Source of the DNA: Dyadobacter sp. CY343
GTDB taxonomy: Bacteria > Bacteroidota > Bacteroidia > Cytophagales > Spirosomataceae
DNA: 64,000 bases
Reading direction: 5' to 3'
Assembly: GCF_021390335.1 (NCBI RefSeq)
Contig: NZ_JAJUXK010000004.1
Coordinates: forward strand, 62,001-126,000
Of this stretch, positions 41,591 through 50,869 are shown piece by piece; the first letter of the stretch is position 1; the number at the start of each line of letters is the position of its first letter. The notes beneath the pieces were generated by a model. That model worked only from the letters and a program-made list of their open reading frames with translations. It was not told the DNA's origin and did no database searches. The position numbers were made by a program, and so were the translations under genes.

Positions 41591-42751
41591 CTATCTGACC
41601 AGGGATTTGAACAGGTCGTAATAGCCCCGCACCATTTTCTCCCAACCAAAATTTTCAATTGTATATTGCCTGAATGCGGCTTTGTGCTCGTTTGGCTGCG
41701 GATTGGCTATCGCTTCATTCATGCGTTCCGCCCAAATTTTTGCATTGCCTGACGGAAGCAAATACCCATTTTTTCCATCCTGGATCGCATCGGGAATTCC
41801 GTCAATATCAGCTGCGAAAACAGTTGCACCGGCCATTACGGCTTCGAGACATACCAAGCCAAAACCCTCCATATCACCCGCTACCTTGATATTTGGCATA
41901 ATAAAGGCGGCCGACTGCGATAGTAACAACTGCACTTCGGTCGTGGGTAATCTTTTCAAATGCTTCACACGCTCCGCGACTTCGGGCTCTTGAAACAATT
42001 GCCGCAAAGGCGCATTATCAGTAGGAAAACCAAGGAAAAGTGAAATTTTTCCGGCTGGCTTTTTTGGCAAACGGGAAAGCAATCTTTCTGTACCGCCCGC
42101 GACAGGCTCGTATGCACCGACCAGAAGCACGAGAAAATTCCCTTTCAATGACGGAACCACATTTTCAATAAACCACGACATTCCCTTTCGCCTGACTGGC
42201 CGGCCCAATGCCAGCAATATCCGCTCACCACGGTATTCAATGCCGTGATTAGCAAGCATTTCAGTCAACGTAATCGGACTTTTGGCTATTTCAATCCTGG
42301 TATCAACGCCATTTGGAATTACTACTATTTTATTTTTATCAATCCCCAAACGCTGCGCCTCTGAGGCGGTCGCGCGGCTCACGGCGATCAGCTTGTCGAA
42401 ACGGTTGAAGCGGGGAAGGATGAATTTGTGATAGATCTTACTCGGAAAAACCACGTCGAGCCCGTGCAGGGTTGCAGTACGTTTCAGGTGATTATATCCT
42501 TTGTGACGGGAGCAAAATGCGGCGATGAGACCGTCGTTGAAATGGATGATACTAATGCCAGGATTGTCGGCGCAGGTACGCAGTATTCTCTTTTTCAGTA
42601 ATAAAAAGTAGCTTACGGTGCTTTCATTCCCGTCAAAAACAATGCGGTGCACTTTGCAATGCCGCTCCATTCCGGTGATCAGCTCGTAGCTCTGCTTTTC
42701 CATTCCGCCTACTGCCGGGGGATATTTATGGCTGACAAATAATATCTCCAT
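41591..42751 (-). CDS. Glycosyltransferase family 4
   Basis: A 386-residue GT-B-fold enzyme. The N-terminal half has S-H-K-Y-P-P-A-V-G-G-M-E-K, the acceptor-side glycine loop. The interdomain stretch L-I-A-V-S-R-A-T-A-S-E-A-Q-R-L-G and V-I-P-N-G-V-D-T is typical of GT4. R-P-V-R-R-K-G marks the donor-binding domain and E-G-F-G-L-V-C-L-E-A the E-x7-E donor motif. It is the last gene of an operon with a flippase-like protein and a second glycosyltransferase, 5 bp behind the former. The sugar donor is unknown. Confidence 0.9.
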   Translation of the reverse strand: MEILFVSHKYPPAVGGMEKQSYELITGMERHCKVHRIVFDGNESTVSYFLLLKKRILRTCADNPGISIIHFNDGLIAAFCSRHKGYNHLKRTATLHGLDVVFPSKIYHKFILPRFNRFDKLIAVSRATASEAQRLGIDKNKIVVIPNGVDTRIEIAKSPITLTEMLANHGIEYRGERILLALGRPVRRKGMSWFIENVVPSLKGNFLVLLVGAYEPVAGGTERLLSRLPKKPAGKISLFLGFPTDNAPLRQLFQEPEVAERVKHLKRLPTTEVQLLLSQSAAFIMPNIKVAGDMEGFGLVCLEAVMAGATVFAADIDGIPDAIQDGKNGYLLPSGNAKIWAERMNEAIANPQPNEHKAAFRQYTIENFGWEKMVRGYYDLFKSLVR

Positions 42752-42756
42752 ACTGA

Positions 42757-43758
42757 TCAGGATATCGCTTTTTTAGTGCGGGCAAACAATGCATAAAACA
42801 ATGCGCCCATTAATATCCAGAATAGTTGGCGTGTGCGGCGCAATGCTGAAACTGAAATCCACAAAGTAGCACTTGTAATACCTATCACTGCGAGCATGAG
42901 CTTGTTACCTATTTCTTCCACGCCAATTTGCCCCGGCACAAATGCACCCGCGGACTTGACGAGCACGACGCCCATATCGAGCAAAAGTCCGTGCATAAGC
43001 GTCACATCATAACCCAGCAATTTTAGTATAATATAAAATTCCACAGATCCGATCAGCCAGTGAAGTAGGAAGCAAATGAATGCAAAAACGAGTTCACGCG
43101 GATGTTTTAAGGCAAATTGATAAAGCGCAATTCGCAGTTCCCGTATCTTGCCACTCACTTTTTGCAGCCGGCTTTGTGTAGAACTTGTCTCAGTTGCTGC
43201 CTCCAATTTCCCCGCCTTTTTAACCCAAAAAAAACAAAAACCAGCCAGCAGCAATATCGCCGCCACCATTACTACGAGCAACCCAGGAGGCAGCAACCCA
43301 GCGCCCGGTCCGCTGCCCGAAACCAGCCAGATCATCGCTGCAACCAGTAATACCAGCTGACTTAATATCATCAAAAACCGGTAAATGATCACGGAAGTAA
43401 GTGCAGGTTGCTGGTCAATTCCGTAGGGTTTTAACAGAAAAACCTTGAACATATCCCCCCCGGCGACACTCGCAGGATTGAATGCGCCAACAGATTCACT
43501 GATGTGCCTGACAACAAAGATCTTTGCGTGTGAAATGTGTTTTTTTGATTCGCCCAGACAAAACCACCACCCTATCGCACCAAACCAATAAGCAACAAAC
43601 GTACTGACAATCACCCAGATAAACCCTGCACCTGCATTTTGCAAAGCACTTTTCACCTCCGCAAGATCGGTGTGCCGGATAAATTGAAATAACAGGATCA
43701 GGATACTTAGTACCAGGATGATCTTGAAAATACGAATATGAGCGGGACTAATTTTCAA
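42757..43758 (-). CDS. Flippase-like / LPG-synthase-TM-family membrane protein
   Basis: A 333-residue integral membrane protein with about eight hydrophobic helices. It shows the family layout of lysylphosphatidylglycerol synthase transmembrane proteins (UPF0104): an N-terminal helix, G-G-D-M-F-K-V-F-L-L near the middle, and V-P-G-Q-I-G-V-E-E-I-G-N-K-L near the end, where the G-x-x-E-x-x segment is conserved. Related proteins translocate lipids. It overlaps the upstream glycosyltransferase by 11 bp and is followed by another after 5 bp, suggesting that the glycolipid made by the enzymes is flipped by this protein. That is an inference from context. Confidence 0.85.
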   Translation of the reverse strand: MKISPAHIRIFKIILVLSILILLFQFIRHTDLAEVKSALQNAGAGFIWVIVSTFVAYWFGAIGWWFCLGESKKHISHAKIFVVRHISESVGAFNPASVAGGDMFKVFLLKPYGIDQQPALTSVIIYRFLMILSQLVLLVAAMIWLVSGSGPGAGLLPPGLLVVMVAAILLLAGFCFFWVKKAGKLEAATETSSTQSRLQKVSGKIRELRIALYQFALKHPRELVFAFICFLLHWLIGSVEFYIILKLLGYDVTLMHGLLLDMGVVLVKSAGAFVPGQIGVEEIGNKLMLAVIGITSATLWISVSALRRTRQLFWILMGALFYALFARTKKAIS

Positions 43759-44923
43759 GTTCTAGTTTTTCGATGGGTGCGGTCAACGCGATCAGGTCGC
43801 TAAAATAAACCCTGGCGAGTTCATCCCAATCATAACTCTGGCTGTATTGAACAGCATTTTGACTCAATCTTGCCTGCAAAGAAGGATTTTCTATGACTTC
43901 CCTGATTTTTTCAACGTAGGCCGCCGCTTCGTACGGACTGCATTTGTACCCGTTTTCACCTTCTTCAATAAAATCCCGGCTACCGCCACCGTCGGCTACG
44001 ACAGGTACTAATCCCGACGCCATTGCTTCCAGAACTACATTTCCGAAAGTTTCGGACACGGAAGGAAATACGAAAACAGAGGCCGATGCATACAAAACCG
44101 AAAGCTGCTCGTGACCTAGTCGCCCCGGAAAAATAGCGCCGGGCATACGCGCCTCGCAATCTTTCCTGGCCACCCCGTCGCCGACAACGATGAAATTATA
44201 GGAAAGACCCCCGGCGCGGACCAGCTCATAAATCGAGATCAGCGTTTCGAGGTTTTTTTCCCAAACCAGCCTGCTGGCGAAGAGAATAGTGGGATTGGAA
44301 TTTCCAGTGAGCGTTTGCAGATAATTTTCGTCCTTTTTACCGGGAGAAAAAAGTCCGGTATCCATGCCTCGCTTCCATATCTTCATGTTTTTTGGTGACA
44401 TTCCTGCCTCAACCAACTCTTTTGCAATACTGGTTGAAGGAATGTAAACTTTGTCACACTGGTCATAAAATTCGTTCTGATACTTTCTGGTGAGGCTTAC
44501 GACCGGTTTGATCAGAAACGGCAGGTATTTGAGATAATAGGCAATGTAGCTGACGAAATGCGTGTGGTAAATGCTGGTTACAGGCAACGATTTGCCGCGC
44601 GCATATTTGAGCGCAAAATGCCCAAGGAACGACGGAGTAGCAATATGGACCAGATCAGGGGCAAAATGATCGAGTTTTTCCCACGTTCCTTCCGGTGCGC
44701 GGCCGGGCATTCCGATCACGTAATTTCTATTAAATGGAATGCGCAGAGATGGAATTTTCAGGCAATCAAAACCAAAAATCTGGTCCGGGCCGCTAGCGCA
44801 GATGAAGAGGAATTCGAATCTTTCGTGGTCGATCCTTTCAAAAAGCTGGAACATGGTCCGCGCTGCTCCGTCAAAATCGGCAATCAGGATCTCTGCGAAA
44901 AAGGCAACCTTAACTTTCCTCAT
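43748..44923 (-). CDS. Glycosyltransferase family 4 (mannosyltransferase-like)
   Basis: A 391-residue GT-B enzyme. It begins V-A-F-F-A-E-I-L-I-A-D-F-D-G-A-A-R-T, then H-I-A-T-P-S-F-L-G-H-F-A and Y-H-T-H-F-V-S-Y, features shared with MgtA/SqdX/PimB-like lipid glycosyltransferases. The donor domain has F-A-S-R-L-V-W-E-K-N-L-E-T-L and F-P-S-V-S-E-T-F-G-N-V-V-L-E-A-M-A-S-G. It is the first gene of the three-gene operon, overlapping the flippase-like gene. The resemblance to lipid glycosyltransferases fits a glycolipid or lipid-linked product. The donor sugar is not known. Confidence 0.9.
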   Translation of the reverse strand: MRKVKVAFFAEILIADFDGAARTMFQLFERIDHERFEFLFICASGPDQIFGFDCLKIPSLRIPFNRNYVIGMPGRAPEGTWEKLDHFAPDLVHIATPSFLGHFALKYARGKSLPVTSIYHTHFVSYIAYYLKYLPFLIKPVVSLTRKYQNEFYDQCDKVYIPSTSIAKELVEAGMSPKNMKIWKRGMDTGLFSPGKKDENYLQTLTGNSNPTILFASRLVWEKNLETLISIYELVRAGGLSYNFIVVGDGVARKDCEARMPGAIFPGRLGHEQLSVLYASASVFVFPSVSETFGNVVLEAMASGLVPVVADGGGSRDFIEEGENGYKCSPYEAAAYVEKIREVIENPSLQARLSQNAVQYSQSYDWDELARVYFSDLIALTAPIEKLELEN

Positions 44924-45010
44924 TTCCTTGCTTTAATCTGCTAATGTAGCTTCCGGAGATTTCCTGCGGGTTAAATTTTTGTTAACATTACGTCAACTCA
45001 ATTTCCGTTC

Positions 45011-45598
45011 CTAATTAGCCGCGCTTAGTTTTTCGAGCAAATGTTCCCCAAGCGGAGACAACGTGTAGCCAGGTTCGTGACTGATCGTCAAGCCCAGATT
45101 TTTGAGCTTTCGTACATTCAGTTTCAGCCATTCTTTTTCTTTTTTTGCTTTGATTGCCAGGTCTGCGGCGCTGAGCATCGGGTTTTCCTGAATTGCTTTG
45201 AGGATTTTGATCGTCCATTTACCCTGGTTACTACCAACGTCGAGGCGTCTCAGTTTTTCAACCAAATCCTCAAATTCGTCAGCGTTAACCTCCACTGGTT
45301 CCTTCATTGCTAATGCCGGATCTACTGAAATATAGCGCACTTCCATTTTATAGATCGTACCCTCACTGATTTTGTCGAGCAGGGATAACAGTCTGTTCAC
45401 ATCCGAAAAACCCGCCTGATTTGCTTCCTGTTCAGAAATGTCGCCCCTTTTATATTCACTTAGTGAAGAAATTTCAATGATTCCGACCGAGGTTTGAATG
45501 CGGCTCCCGGCACTTACGTCTGCTTTTTTCCATTTCCGGAAAGCGAGTGAAATTTTGCCGGACCTGATACCTTCGAGATGATTTACTGTAAATAGCAT
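45011..45598 (-). CDS. ASCH/PUA-like domain protein with C-terminal winged helix
   Basis: A 195-residue protein from the ATG at 45598, where M-L-F-T-V-N-H-L-E-G-I-R-S-G-K-I starts the domain; the longer frame adds a non-conserved hydrophobic stretch. Residues 1-110 fit the ASCH/PUA-like family (F-R-K-W-K-K-A-D-V-S-A-G-S, V-G-I-I-E-I, I-S-E-Q-E-A-N-Q-A-G-F). The C-terminal 80 residues look like a winged helix: L-S-A-A-D-L-A, V-R-K-L-K-N-L-G-L-T-I, G-Y-T-L-S-P-L-G. Such proteins may bind RNA or modified bases; function unknown. No operon partner is evident. Confidence 0.75.
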   Translation of the reverse strand: MLFTVNHLEGIRSGKISLAFRKWKKADVSAGSRIQTSVGIIEISSLSEYKRGDISEQEANQAGFSDVNRLLSLLDKISEGTIYKMEVRYISVDPALAMKEPVEVNADEFEDLVEKLRRLDVGSNQGKWTIKILKAIQENPMLSAADLAIKAKKEKEWLKLNVRKLKNLGLTISHEPGYTLSPLGEHLLEKLSAAN

Positions 45599-45786
45599 TT
45601 GTTGAGAATTTTGAATACAAAAAAAGGGAATTAAATCGACCAATCCATCAAACAAAAAATCTCTTTAAACTTCCATATTAAAATGCGGTTAAAAGCGAAT
45701 TAAATTTTTTCAGGCTGCATTAATCGCATTCTGCTGTTTAAACGTAGATGCTGCTAAACCATTCCCCATTTTACAATAAGCAGCTT

Positions 45787-47373
45787 ATGAAGATTCTCAA
45801 CCAACCAGTTAAGCAGGTACTCCTTGCCGCTTCGTTCATGTTCGCATTCGCGCTTGTATCGTGCGAAGATCACCGCGTACCGCCCACAGAGCAAACATTG
45901 CCGGACCGTATTTTCTACGCATTATCCGACAATAACCAGCTTCACGAAATCAACATCAAAAACACGGCAAGCCCGCTACGCTCTTTCGCGGTTACCGGAT
46001 TGCAGAGTGATGAAGTACTGGCCGGGATCGATTTCCGTCCGGCGACGGGCCAGTTATATGCGATCAGCTCGCTGAGCAATTTATATCATGTCAATATCAA
46101 AACGGGTGATCAGGAGGGAAAAGCAACGCGGATCGGAATGGATCCGATTGCTACCAAATTGAACGGATCAAGCATTGGTTTTGACTTTAACCCAACTGTC
46201 GACAAAATACGTGTGGTGACCAACACCGGACAAAATCTCCGCCTGAACCCTGAAACCGGCGCAGTACTTGCCGGCGATTCCCAGTTGAACGGGCCGGCTA
46301 GTCCGAAAGTAGGCGCGGTAGCTTATACCAATAGCAGAGCCGGTGTGACCGCCGCTCCTGGCGTGGGAACTACACTTTATGATATTGATGCTGAGGCAAA
46401 TATGCTTTATATCCAGAATCCGCCAAATCCTGGTGCATTGGTTCCGGTAGGTTCATTAGGCCTGGATATTACCGAAGTGGGCGGATTTGATATTTCTCCG
46501 GATATGAATGCAGCGGATGTATTCCCGATCGCTTCTGTGAAATTCGAAAACAAATGGGAGCTTGATTTTGTAGACCTGAAAACGGGTAAGCTTCAAAAAC
46601 TGGGTGACCTGCCGGCTGGCGTGAATATCACTGGTATTGCAATACCGGCGATGCCTGTTGCTTATGCGCTGGACGGTGCCAACAACCTAAAAATCTTCAA
46701 TCCAACCAACGGTAACGAATATGGAACGAAGGCAATTGGCGGGCTGCCAGGCGGCGTGATGCTGGAAGGAATTGATATCAGACCGGCAAACGGCAGGTTG
46801 TATGCTTTGGGTAATGACAGCAAGCTTTACGGAGTCGACCTTGGAAGCGGCGCTGCAATGGAAGTCGCTGCATTGAAAACAGGCGATGGTCCGTTGCTGA
46901 TCGATGGGATGCATTTCGGAGTTGACTTCAACCCCGCAGCCGACAGACTTCGTGTGGTAAGTGACAAAGGACAAAACCTGCGTATCGACGTAACTACGGG
47001 AATGACGACGATAGATACACCCTTGAAAAATTTAGACGCAACTCCTTTTGTAACTGCCGTTGCTTATACCAACAGCTACCCGGGCGTAGTTGCAGCCAAT
47101 ACGACGCTGTTCGATATTGACAGTCAATCCAATATGATCTTCAAGCAAATCCCACCAAATAATGGTACGCTTGCCGATGGTAAAAGCCTGGGCATTGACG
47201 TTGCCGCAGGTATCGGTTTCGATATCGGCAATTCCACCGGTATGGGCTATGCAATTTTCACGGTTGGCGGCTCCACGAGCTTCTATACAGTCGACCTGGC
47301 TTCGGGTGCGACGCAAATGAAATATAGTTTTAGCACGCCTGTGAAGGGGCTGGCGACAGGTTTTGGTTTGTAA
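45787..47373 (+). CDS. DUF4394 lipoprotein with two tandem repeats
   Basis: A 528-residue lipoprotein from the ATG at 45787 (signal peptide ending F-A-L-V-S-C, lipobox Cys). The mature part holds two copies of a DUF4394-like beta-propeller unit of about 230 residues. Each begins with an L-x-x-I-N/F-N line, then G-I-D-F/I-R-P-A-x-G-x-L-Y-A, then G-F/V-D-F-N-P-x-x-D-x-I/L-R-V-V, then a D-I-D-x-x-x-N-M segment. The second copy begins near residue 285. The family has no known enzymatic activity; a surface or extracellular binding role is likely. It is followed by a strong terminator. Confidence 0.85.
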   Translation: MKILNQPVKQVLLAASFMFAFALVSCEDHRVPPTEQTLPDRIFYALSDNNQLHEINIKNTASPLRSFAVTGLQSDEVLAGIDFRPATGQLYAISSLSNLYHVNIKTGDQEGKATRIGMDPIATKLNGSSIGFDFNPTVDKIRVVTNTGQNLRLNPETGAVLAGDSQLNGPASPKVGAVAYTNSRAGVTAAPGVGTTLYDIDAEANMLYIQNPPNPGALVPVGSLGLDITEVGGFDISPDMNAADVFPIASVKFENKWELDFVDLKTGKLQKLGDLPAGVNITGIAIPAMPVAYALDGANNLKIFNPTNGNEYGTKAIGGLPGGVMLEGIDIRPANGRLYALGNDSKLYGVDLGSGAAMEVAALKTGDGPLLIDGMHFGVDFNPAADRLRVVSDKGQNLRIDVTTGMTTIDTPLKNLDATPFVTAVAYTNSYPGVVAANTTLFDIDSQSNMIFKQIPPNNGTLADGKSLGIDVAAGIGFDIGNSTGMGYAIFTVGGSTSFYTVDLASGATQMKYSFSTPVKGLATGFGL

Positions 47374-47387
47374 GTTCGGTTTTGAGT

Positions 47388-47427
47388 AAACAGGCGGTCA
47401 GACGTTTTCTAACCGCCTGTTTTTTTG
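47388..47427 (+). terminator. Intrinsic terminator after the DUF4394 gene
   Basis: The stem AAACAGGCGGT / ACCGCCTGTTT (47388-47398 with about 47412-47422) is followed by T's to 47427. It lies 15 bp after the stop at 47373. Confidence 0.88.
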
Positions 47428-47482
47428 TGCCTTGCAGCAGGCATGGTTGTTTTTCACTCTCAAAAAACAAAAACTTCCCGCT

Positions 47483-47986
47483 ATGCATATTTTCCACCTG
47501 CTTCCTTTTGCGTTGCTTTTGTCCACTATCCAGCTTTCGGCCCAGAGCAAAAGTGATAGCATTCCGAAATATGTGAAGGTACCGGCTGGCTTTGTAATGG
47601 TGTTGCGCCAGGGCGATGATGTATTTAAGGAAATTGAAAACCTGGCTACTAAAGAGCAGATACCTTCCGCCAACTTTACTGGAATGGGTTTCGTGAGCGC
47701 CAAATTCGGGTTCTTCAATTTTAAAACAAAAGAGTACGATCCTAAGGATTTCAAGGATGTGGAGCTGGCTTCGATGCAGGGTTCTATTGCGTGGCAAAAT
47801 GGTAAACCTTCTCTGCACTGCCACGGCGTGGTGACGGGGAAAGATTTCAAAGCCTACGGCGGACATTTACTGGAAGCAACCGTGGGAACAGGCTCCGTCG
47901 AGATTATGATCACCGTTCATGACAAGCAATTCCAGCGGCTCATGGAAGAGCCGCCGGGCGCCAATGTATTGAATATCAAAGAATAA
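47483..47986 (+). CDS. Exported PCC/DUF296-domain protein
   Basis: A 167-residue protein from the ATG at 47483, which opens a signal peptide (M-H-I-F-H-L-L-P-F-A-L-L-L ... Q-L-S-A-Q). The rest is a complete PCC (plants and prokaryotes conserved, DUF296) domain: G-F-V-M-V-L-R-Q-G-D-D-V-F, then G-M-G-F-V-S-A-K-F-G-F-F, and the conserved histidine cluster L-H-C-H-G-V-V with A-Y-G-G-H-L. In plants the domain pairs with AT-hooks on DNA; here there is no AT-hook and the protein is exported, so a DNA role is unlikely. The histidines may bind metal. The gene converges with the cytochrome gene, 12 bp apart. Confidence 0.82.
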   Translation: MHIFHLLPFALLLSTIQLSAQSKSDSIPKYVKVPAGFVMVLRQGDDVFKEIENLATKEQIPSANFTGMGFVSAKFGFFNFKTKEYDPKDFKDVELASMQGSIAWQNGKPSLHCHGVVTGKDFKAYGGHLLEATVGTGSVEIMITVHDKQFQRLMEEPPGANVLNIKE

Positions 47987-47998
47987 AAGCCAGCCGGG

Positions 47999-50773
47999 TT
48001 ATTTTTTTAGCGCTTTAATATACAGGATCACGGACTCTATGTCAGTATCCGTCAAAACGCCTACGAACGAGGGCATTTCCTCATTATACCCTTTTACAAT
48101 CCTTTTTGAAGGTTCTAGGATCGATTCCCTGAGGTATTTTTCGTCGGCAACGACCTTGGTGCCGTCGTCAAATATCCGCTCGGATTTGTATAGATTTTTG
48201 AAGGGCGGGCCGTACATCCCGTCGGTTTTGGTACCGGGCGAGTGACAGCCGGCGCAGGCCATTTTCTGAAATATCTCCTGGCCTTTTTCGGCGGAGGCTA
48301 TTTCCGTTTTCGCAGGCTGCGTCGCTATCTCAGCTTTTTTCGAAGTCAGCAATGCCAAATCCACATGCTCGAAACCATACTTTTTCAAATCCATATCGTC
48401 TGAGCTATTCACGGTAAAGTAAAAATGGTCGTTCATTTTCCGGCCGTCTTTTGCATTCAGCTTATACCCTACTTCCATTTGCATTACTTCCTTCATATCC
48501 GGAACGAGCAGCAATATTTTTTTTCCATCCGCCGAAAGATAAGACCCGGCAACCGGCAGTAGCTCCTCACCCGTACTACCATCAAGCTTAAAGTGGCCCG
48601 AACCGTACTCTTCGGTTCTCTTATAGTTATATCTTTTTATGTCAAAATTCGCAGCATTCAGTGCAGAAGTCTTATCTATTTCTGAATCAAAACCAATGAT
48701 AATACCTTGGTTACCAGCGTGAAACTGATTTGGCAGATAACTTGGCTTGCCGGTATAACGAAGCCGAATTAACGAACTGATACCGACCGATGCAGATCCC
48801 CAAAGATTAAAACCGGTCACATACAATTGTTCATCCACCGGATTCAATGCACCTTTCGAAGTAGGCGCCGGGTAATTGGCATTGATGTAGGAAACGCCGC
48901 CCTGTAAAATCCTGGAAGTACTGTCAATCAACACGCGGAAAAGCCCGGGCGTACCAAATGAAAAGTGGATCAGACTACCATTCAGCGGCCCCATTTTGTT
49001 ACCTGTAACCCAGGCCTGGCCCAGGCTTGACCGGTCGACGCTGTGAGGGATCCAGGTTAGCGGAGGGGCGATCTCGGGATTATCAGTGCGGTGCGCAGTC
49101 GGGGTAACACCGTAATAGTCCCCTTTTTTGATCACGTAAATGGGCGTCGACGGCACAAAGTTACCTTGCTGATCAGTTGCTGTCAAAACGCCTGTTTTCG
49201 AATTATAACCCAGATACGGGCCGCGTAAACCCGTCGCGATCACCTCGGATTTTCTTCCGTCAGCAGTTATTTTCAGGATCGTACCATTCTGATCCGAGCC
49301 CGTGCGGAATCCTTTTCCAGAGGTTGCAGCCGTCATTCCCGGGCCGTTGCTCAGGCTTCCGCCTTTGGCCACATAAAAACTTCCGTCGGGCGTGTACACC
49401 AGGTCCGCCGCCCACTCCCGCGACTCTGCGGATTGCGACATTACATTTGAAAAATTCTCGTAATAGTCTGCATTCCCGTCGTTGTTCAGATCGTGCAGTT
49501 TTACGATTCCGTTTCTGTCAAATACATATATAAAATCTTTCACCACCTCAATGCTCAACGGTTCGTGCAAGCCCGACGCGAACCTTCTCCACTTGATATT
49601 TTGCAAATTCTTGTCGATACCCTCAACAGTCCACACATCCCCTTCAAACGTCACCACCGCAGCCCGGCCGTCGGGAAAGAATGCGATATCTGCTACCCTC
49701 ACGTTTCGTTTCCAGGGGTTATTCAAGGGCAAGGTCAGCTGGTCGGTAACAAATGCAGCGGTATCCGGAGATAGCTTTCCTGCCGTAGTAATTGTTTCTT
49801 TCCACGCAGCAGGGCCACCTTTTTCAAAATCAGGTAGCTGCTCGGGGCGCAAACGCGCCGCTTTTTCGAATGCTTTCAACAATTTCGCCGGCCCTTTCCA
49901 CATCACAATAATGCCTAGTGATTGCTTGGCAGCCGGAGGGAATTTAACCGTGACATATTTATTCTCATTGATTTCTAGCGACCAGCCTACCTTGCCGGCA
50001 ATTGAAATGGCTGTCACACTATCTTTATTTGCACCCTGGTAGATATACGCAGTCTTCCCTTTCACCTCGCCGGTAGAACCGTTACTGACTTCCGCAGCTA
50101 TCATATAAAGCTCTTTCTCAACACTTTCAACCCGCAGCTTCCGACGAAACACCGTTTGGTCCCCAAACTTGAAACTGCCCGGTAACTCGTAGATCTTCGA
50201 ATTCCCAACCGTGTAATGCAAAATGGCTTCTGAGCCTACCACGTACGATCCGTTCCACCGCGCCTGGTCCGCCGGCAGTGCTTTCCAGGTTGGCTCGTTT
50301 TCCTGCTTTCCATTCCTGAAAAGTGGCTTTCCAATAGTCCAGCCGGCATAATTGCCCGTCGCGATCTTGGGTTCGCCCGTCAGCCTGGCAATAGCGTTAT
50401 TCTTATTAAAGAAGTTTTTGTAAGATATCTGCGCCATTAAAACCATAGGCAAAAAATTACCTGTCCACGCCACCGACCACCGCAACTGATCGGTATCAAA
50501 GCACACATACGCACTGTCGCCCAGCTGCAATGCAAGCGTGCGCGCCGCCTGGTTATCAGTCGGGAAACCCGCGCCGATCTTCCGGGCATCGACGGAAGTA
50601 GAGATATATGGAAAACTCGGCTCTACGAAAGCGGCCAGTTTGGACGAATCGGGCTGATCGGAGGCAATATGCTGGTATTTGGTATAACTGGTAAGCAAGA
50701 CAGTCGCGAGGGACAACACCACAACAGAAACAACTCCCCACTTCCTGACCTGATTTTTAACAAACTGAGACAT
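47999..50773 (-). CDS. Large exported c-type cytochrome protein with DUF6797-like and beta-propeller domains
   Basis: A 924-residue protein from the ATG at 50773 (M-S-Q-F-V-K-N-Q), with an uncleaved signal or anchor (V-V-V-L-S-L-A-T-V-L-L). The N-terminal part (P-Y-I-S-T-S-V-D-A-R-K-I-G-A-G-F, Y-V-C-F-D-T-D) fits DUF6797. A beta-propeller region (V-R-V-A-D-I-A-F-F-P-D-G-R-A) like the membrane-bound dehydrogenase family of Bacteroidota and Planctomycetes follows. The last 90 residues are cytochrome c with heme motif C-A-G-C-H and probable axial Met in E-M-P-S-F. It probably carries electrons from a periplasmic oxidation. Substrate unknown. It is divergent from the purine permease operon. Confidence 0.82.
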   Translation of the reverse strand: MSQFVKNQVRKWGVVSVVVLSLATVLLTSYTKYQHIASDQPDSSKLAAFVEPSFPYISTSVDARKIGAGFPTDNQAARTLALQLGDSAYVCFDTDQLRWSVAWTGNFLPMVLMAQISYKNFFNKNNAIARLTGEPKIATGNYAGWTIGKPLFRNGKQENEPTWKALPADQARWNGSYVVGSEAILHYTVGNSKIYELPGSFKFGDQTVFRRKLRVESVEKELYMIAAEVSNGSTGEVKGKTAYIYQGANKDSVTAISIAGKVGWSLEINENKYVTVKFPPAAKQSLGIIVMWKGPAKLLKAFEKAARLRPEQLPDFEKGGPAAWKETITTAGKLSPDTAAFVTDQLTLPLNNPWKRNVRVADIAFFPDGRAAVVTFEGDVWTVEGIDKNLQNIKWRRFASGLHEPLSIEVVKDFIYVFDRNGIVKLHDLNNDGNADYYENFSNVMSQSAESREWAADLVYTPDGSFYVAKGGSLSNGPGMTAATSGKGFRTGSDQNGTILKITADGRKSEVIATGLRGPYLGYNSKTGVLTATDQQGNFVPSTPIYVIKKGDYYGVTPTAHRTDNPEIAPPLTWIPHSVDRSSLGQAWVTGNKMGPLNGSLIHFSFGTPGLFRVLIDSTSRILQGGVSYINANYPAPTSKGALNPVDEQLYVTGFNLWGSASVGISSLIRLRYTGKPSYLPNQFHAGNQGIIIGFDSEIDKTSALNAANFDIKRYNYKRTEEYGSGHFKLDGSTGEELLPVAGSYLSADGKKILLLVPDMKEVMQMEVGYKLNAKDGRKMNDHFYFTVNSSDDMDLKKYGFEHVDLALLTSKKAEIATQPAKTEIASAEKGQEIFQKMACAGCHSPGTKTDGMYGPPFKNLYKSERIFDDGTKVVADEKYLRESILEPSKRIVKGYNEEMPSFVGVLTDTDIESVILYIKALKK

Positions 50774-50844
50774 GTAAGAACGAATTAAAAGATCTAGTCC
50801 AAAAGTCGGCGGGTACCTAAACCTCCTCATTCGATATAAATCAA

Positions 50845-50852
50845 TATATTTG
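50845..50852 (+). promoter_or_regulatory. Candidate -7 box of the permease-nucleosidase operon
   Basis: TATATTTG matches TAnnTTTG and lies 17 bp before the ATG at 50870. A -33 TTTG is not seen at the expected place. Confidence 0.4.
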
Positions 50853-50869
50853 AAATAAACCGCACTCCT

